Shown here in pieces: positions 37,642 through 39,643 of a stretch of 39,643 bases of DNA. Where the stretch lies: positions 1 through 39,643 of the IMG/VR virus record IMGVR_UViG_3300011115_000229, one strand, 5' to 3'. The translations under genes and the position numbers were made by a program. Source of the stretch: a virus. Positions within the stretch are counted from its first letter, which is position 1. The number at the start of each line of letters is the position of its first letter. The notes beneath the pieces are model-generated. The model was not told the origin of the DNA, did not search any database, and saw only the letters and a program-made list of their open reading frames with translations.

Positions 37642-38421
37642 TTGAGCGACGAAGAACAGGCTGTAGCGGAGATCAGCCCCGCGCCGGAACAGGAAGCCAC
37701 GGCGGCACCTGAATCTGTTGAGACGACGCCGGAGGAACAACAGTCTACGAAATCGTTCACTCAAGAAGAGTTGGACGCTATCGTTGGAAAACGCCTCGCA
37801 AGAGAACAGCGCAAATGGGAAAGAGAGCAAGCACAACTGCTTGCGGAGCAACAGGCTAGACAGCCGGTCGCACCTCCGCCCGCGCCAGATGATTTTGAGA
37901 ACGCTCAAGCCTATGCGGAAGCATTAGCGGAGCAAAAAGCTCAAGAGCTTCTAGCACGACGAGAGGCCGCAAAGCAGCAAGCAGCTCTGCTTGAGTCGTA
38001 TAAAGACCGCGAAGAGGAAGCCCGTGAGCGATACGATGACTTTGAACAAGTCGCGTATAATCCGAACCTCCCCGTAACGGACTATATGGCCCAAGCCATC
38101 CAGGCTTCAGATATTGGCCCCGAAGTGATCTATCACTTAGGGTCTAATCCGAAAGAAGCCCGCCGGATCGCCAATTTGCCGCCGATTTTGCAGGCAAAGG
38201 AGATCGGTAGGATCGAGGCCAAACTGGTCGCGGAACCGCCGACAAAACGCACTTCAACTGCGCCAGCTCCTCTTGCTCCTGTCACGGCTACTCGGTCAAG
38301 CTCCGGCCCTAGATATGATACGACTGATCCTAGATCGCTAAAGTCGATGTCAACGTCAGAATGGATTGAAGCCGAACGGTTGCGACAGATCAAGAAGTGG
38401 GAAGCGCAAAACCGTAGGTAA
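37642..38421 (+). CDS. Scaffolding protein, allele B
   Basis: A 259-residue second allele of the scaffold at 21-800, with the same TTG start and AAGGAAG leader. Five substitutions are seen: Ser to Thr in KSF(S/T)QEE, Arg to Leu in QAQ(R/L)LAE, Gln to Arg in KEA(Q/R)RIA, Asp to Glu in LVA(D/E)PP and Asp to Glu in TS(D/E)WIE. Most are conservative and no feature is lost, so both alleles look functional. Here its true upstream neighbour, the fibre region, is visible. Confidence 0.75.
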   Translation: MSDEEQAVAEISPAPEQEATAAPESVETTPEEQQSTKSFTQEELDAIVGKRLAREQRKWEREQAQLLAEQQARQPVAPPPAPDDFENAQAYAEALAEQKAQELLARREAAKQQAALLESYKDREEEARERYDDFEQVAYNPNLPVTDYMAQAIQASDIGPEVIYHLGSNPKEARRIANLPPILQAKEIGRIEAKLVAEPPTKRTSTAPAPLAPVTATRSSSGPRYDTTDPRSLKSMSTSEWIEAERLRQIKKWEAQNRR

Positions 38422-38428
38422 TTAAATC

Positions 38429-39625
38429 ATGTCTAACTCGATTTTAACAATCGACATGATTACTCGCAAGGCTCTTGAGATCCTTGAGAATAGTCTTGTC
38501 CTCACCCGCACTGTAAACCGTCAGTATGACGACTCTTTCGCCGTCGAAGGCGCTAAGATCGGCTCAACGCTGCGCATCCGTCTTCCTGACCGCGCATTGG
38601 TCACGGACGGCGCTGCCCTTCAGGTTCAGGACGACAACGAGCAGTACACGACCTTGACTGTTTCTTCACAGAAGCACATCGGCGTGAACTTCACGACCGC
38701 CGAACTGACCATGCAGTTGGACGACTTCGCTGAACGTGTTCTGAAGCCTCGTATTTCGCAGCTTGCGTCTTCTATCGACGCTGACGTTGCAAACAGCTTC
38801 AAATACATCGGCAACTCAGTCGGCACCCCAGGCACGACGCCAGCCACGTCGTTGGTTCTGTTGCAAGCTCAACAGAAGCTCAACGAAAACGCTGCGGTCA
38901 TGTCGCCTCGTTATGCTACCGTCAATCCAGCCGCTAACGCTGCATTGATCGAAGGCATGAAAGGACTCTTCAACCCTGTGTCGGCTATTTCGAAGCAGTT
39001 CAAGAACGGCATGTTTGGCGAAGGCATCCTCGGCTATGACGAGCTGAATATGTCCCAGTCAATCAAACAGTTCACGACTGGCTCACGCACCGGCACTGTA
39101 ACGGTTAGCACCGCTGTAACGTCGGAAGGTTCAACCAGCATCGTTCTTACGGGCCTCGGCTCAACGACGATCAAAGCTGGCGACGTCTTCACGATTGCTA
39201 ACGTCTACGCTGTCAACCCACAGACCCGTGAATCAACCGGCTCGCTGTATCAGTTCGTGGCTCTTGCTGACGTTACGGCGTCAACGACCGCTACGGTCAC
39301 TGTCCCTGCGATGTATTCGGCTTCACAGGCTCTCGCTACGGTCGATGCTCTGCCAGCCGCTTCGGCTGCGGTCACGTTCCTCGGCGCTGCTTCTACGCAG
39401 TACCCACAGAACTTGATCTATCATCGTGACGCGATCAGCTTCGCTACCGCCGATCTCTTGCTTCCGCAGGGCGTCGACATGGCAAGCCGTCAGGTTCACA
39501 ATGGCATCAGCCTCCGCGTTGTTCGTCAGTATGACATCAACAACGACCGTCTGCCTTGCCGTATTGACGTGCTCTATGGCTACAGCGTGATTCGTCCGCA
39601 GATGGCCGTTCGCCTTTGGGGCTAA
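38429..39625 (+). CDS. Major capsid protein, P22 coat family, allele B
   Basis: A 398-residue second allele of the coat gene at 808-2004. Fourteen residues differ. Seven lie in residues 221-250 (for example the stretch SRTGTVTVSTAVTSEGSTSI here), and four more lie around 290-315 (ATVTV, LPAASAAV). The rest of the shell-forming sequence is almost unchanged at protein level despite many silent changes. The pattern suggests faster change in a surface-exposed inserted domain. Confidence 0.92.
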   Translation: MSNSILTIDMITRKALEILENSLVLTRTVNRQYDDSFAVEGAKIGSTLRIRLPDRALVTDGAALQVQDDNEQYTTLTVSSQKHIGVNFTTAELTMQLDDFAERVLKPRISQLASSIDADVANSFKYIGNSVGTPGTTPATSLVLLQAQQKLNENAAVMSPRYATVNPAANAALIEGMKGLFNPVSAISKQFKNGMFGEGILGYDELNMSQSIKQFTTGSRTGTVTVSTAVTSEGSTSIVLTGLGSTTIKAGDVFTIANVYAVNPQTRESTGSLYQFVALADVTASTTATVTVPAMYSASQALATVDALPAASAAVTFLGAASTQYPQNLIYHRDAISFATADLLLPQGVDMASRQVHNGISLRVVRQYDINNDRLPCRIDVLYGYSVIRPQMAVRLWG

Positions 39626-39631
39626 TAGAGT

Positions 39632-39643
39632 GGGCTTTGGCCC
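39632..39643 (+). terminator. Hairpin after the coat gene, allele B (cut by the window end)
   Basis: GGGC-TTTG-GCCC follows the coat stop by 6 bases, at the place where allele A has GGGGC-GAAA-GCCCC. The stem is kept although loop and flank differ. The window stops at the last stem base, so the tail cannot be seen. Confidence 0.45.

Larger units (their letters stand above)
37622..39643. repeat. Terminal duplication, copy B (scaffold + coat genes)
   Basis: This block repeats 1-2022. The first 127 bases are identical and substitutions are scattered after that. No insertion or deletion changes the frame. The end of the window falls inside the hairpin after the coat gene, so this copy never rejoins the sequence downstream of copy A. 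Compared with copy A it encodes 5 changes in scaffold and 14 in coat. Confidence 0.9.

Noticed and set aside
37622-39643. True tandem gene duplication of scaffold and coat
   Set aside because: The shared start of exactly 127 bases, the contig ends at the duplication borders and the even allele divergence favour a strain-mixture assembly effect.

Overview
The window is essentially one complete genome of a tailed dsDNA phage (Caudoviricetes) with a short-tailed, P22-like virion plan, about 37.6 kb per unit. It is written as a linear contig that runs once around the genome and then about 2 kb further. Positions 1-2022 (scaffold and coat genes) recur at 37622-39643 as a second, non-identical allele. 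The first 127 bases of the two copies are identical, and they then diverge. This looks like an assembly of a circularly permuted, headful-type genome from a strain-diverse population. No tRNA, integrase, CRISPR array or insertion sequence was recognised. A Gram-negative host is indicated by the i-spanin/o-spanin pair and a second tiny lipoprotein. An alphaproteobacterial host is only a guess from the gene repertoire.

Layout. (1) 21-12213, plus strand: scaffold, P22-type coat, small virion proteins, gp4-like and gp10-like neck/tail proteins, a first fibre locus, and three large candidate ejection proteins (one with a transglycosylase-like domain). (2) 11947-13334: lysis cassette with a TM/coiled-coil protein, GH108 endolysin, two small membrane proteins (holin candidates), and i-spanin with embedded o-spanin. 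(3) 13224-15384, minus strand: VRR-NUC nuclease, SNF2-like helicase and two small proteins. (4) 15395-23949, plus strand: replication operon behind a sigma70-like promoter. It holds a DUF2800 Fe-S/nuclease protein, HTH proteins, family A DNA polymerase, a PAPS-reductase-like protein and a RepB-type primase/SF3 helicase, with several orphans including a secreted protein and a 32-residue lipoprotein. (5) 24006-27069, mostly minus strand: a tightly coupled array of very small genes ending with an orphan DnaA domain IV protein. (6) 27070-27599: a 530-base non-coding control region. It has a minus-strand promoter whose spacer is two inverted DnaA-box-like 9-mers, G-rich repeats in opposite orientation around an AT-rich core, and a plus-strand -10 element flanked by two copies of a 12-bp site. 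(7) 27600-37591, plus strand: terminase subunits, three small basic proteins, portal, small structural proteins, a second and larger fibre locus, then back into scaffold and coat.

How it fits together. The control region separates a leftward early operon from the rightward packaging/structural operon. The most interesting hypothesis here is that the DnaA-IV protein, made from the leftward operon, binds the DnaA-box-like pair in its own promoter and/or acts with the flanking repeats as an initiator or regulator. Sequence alone cannot prove this.
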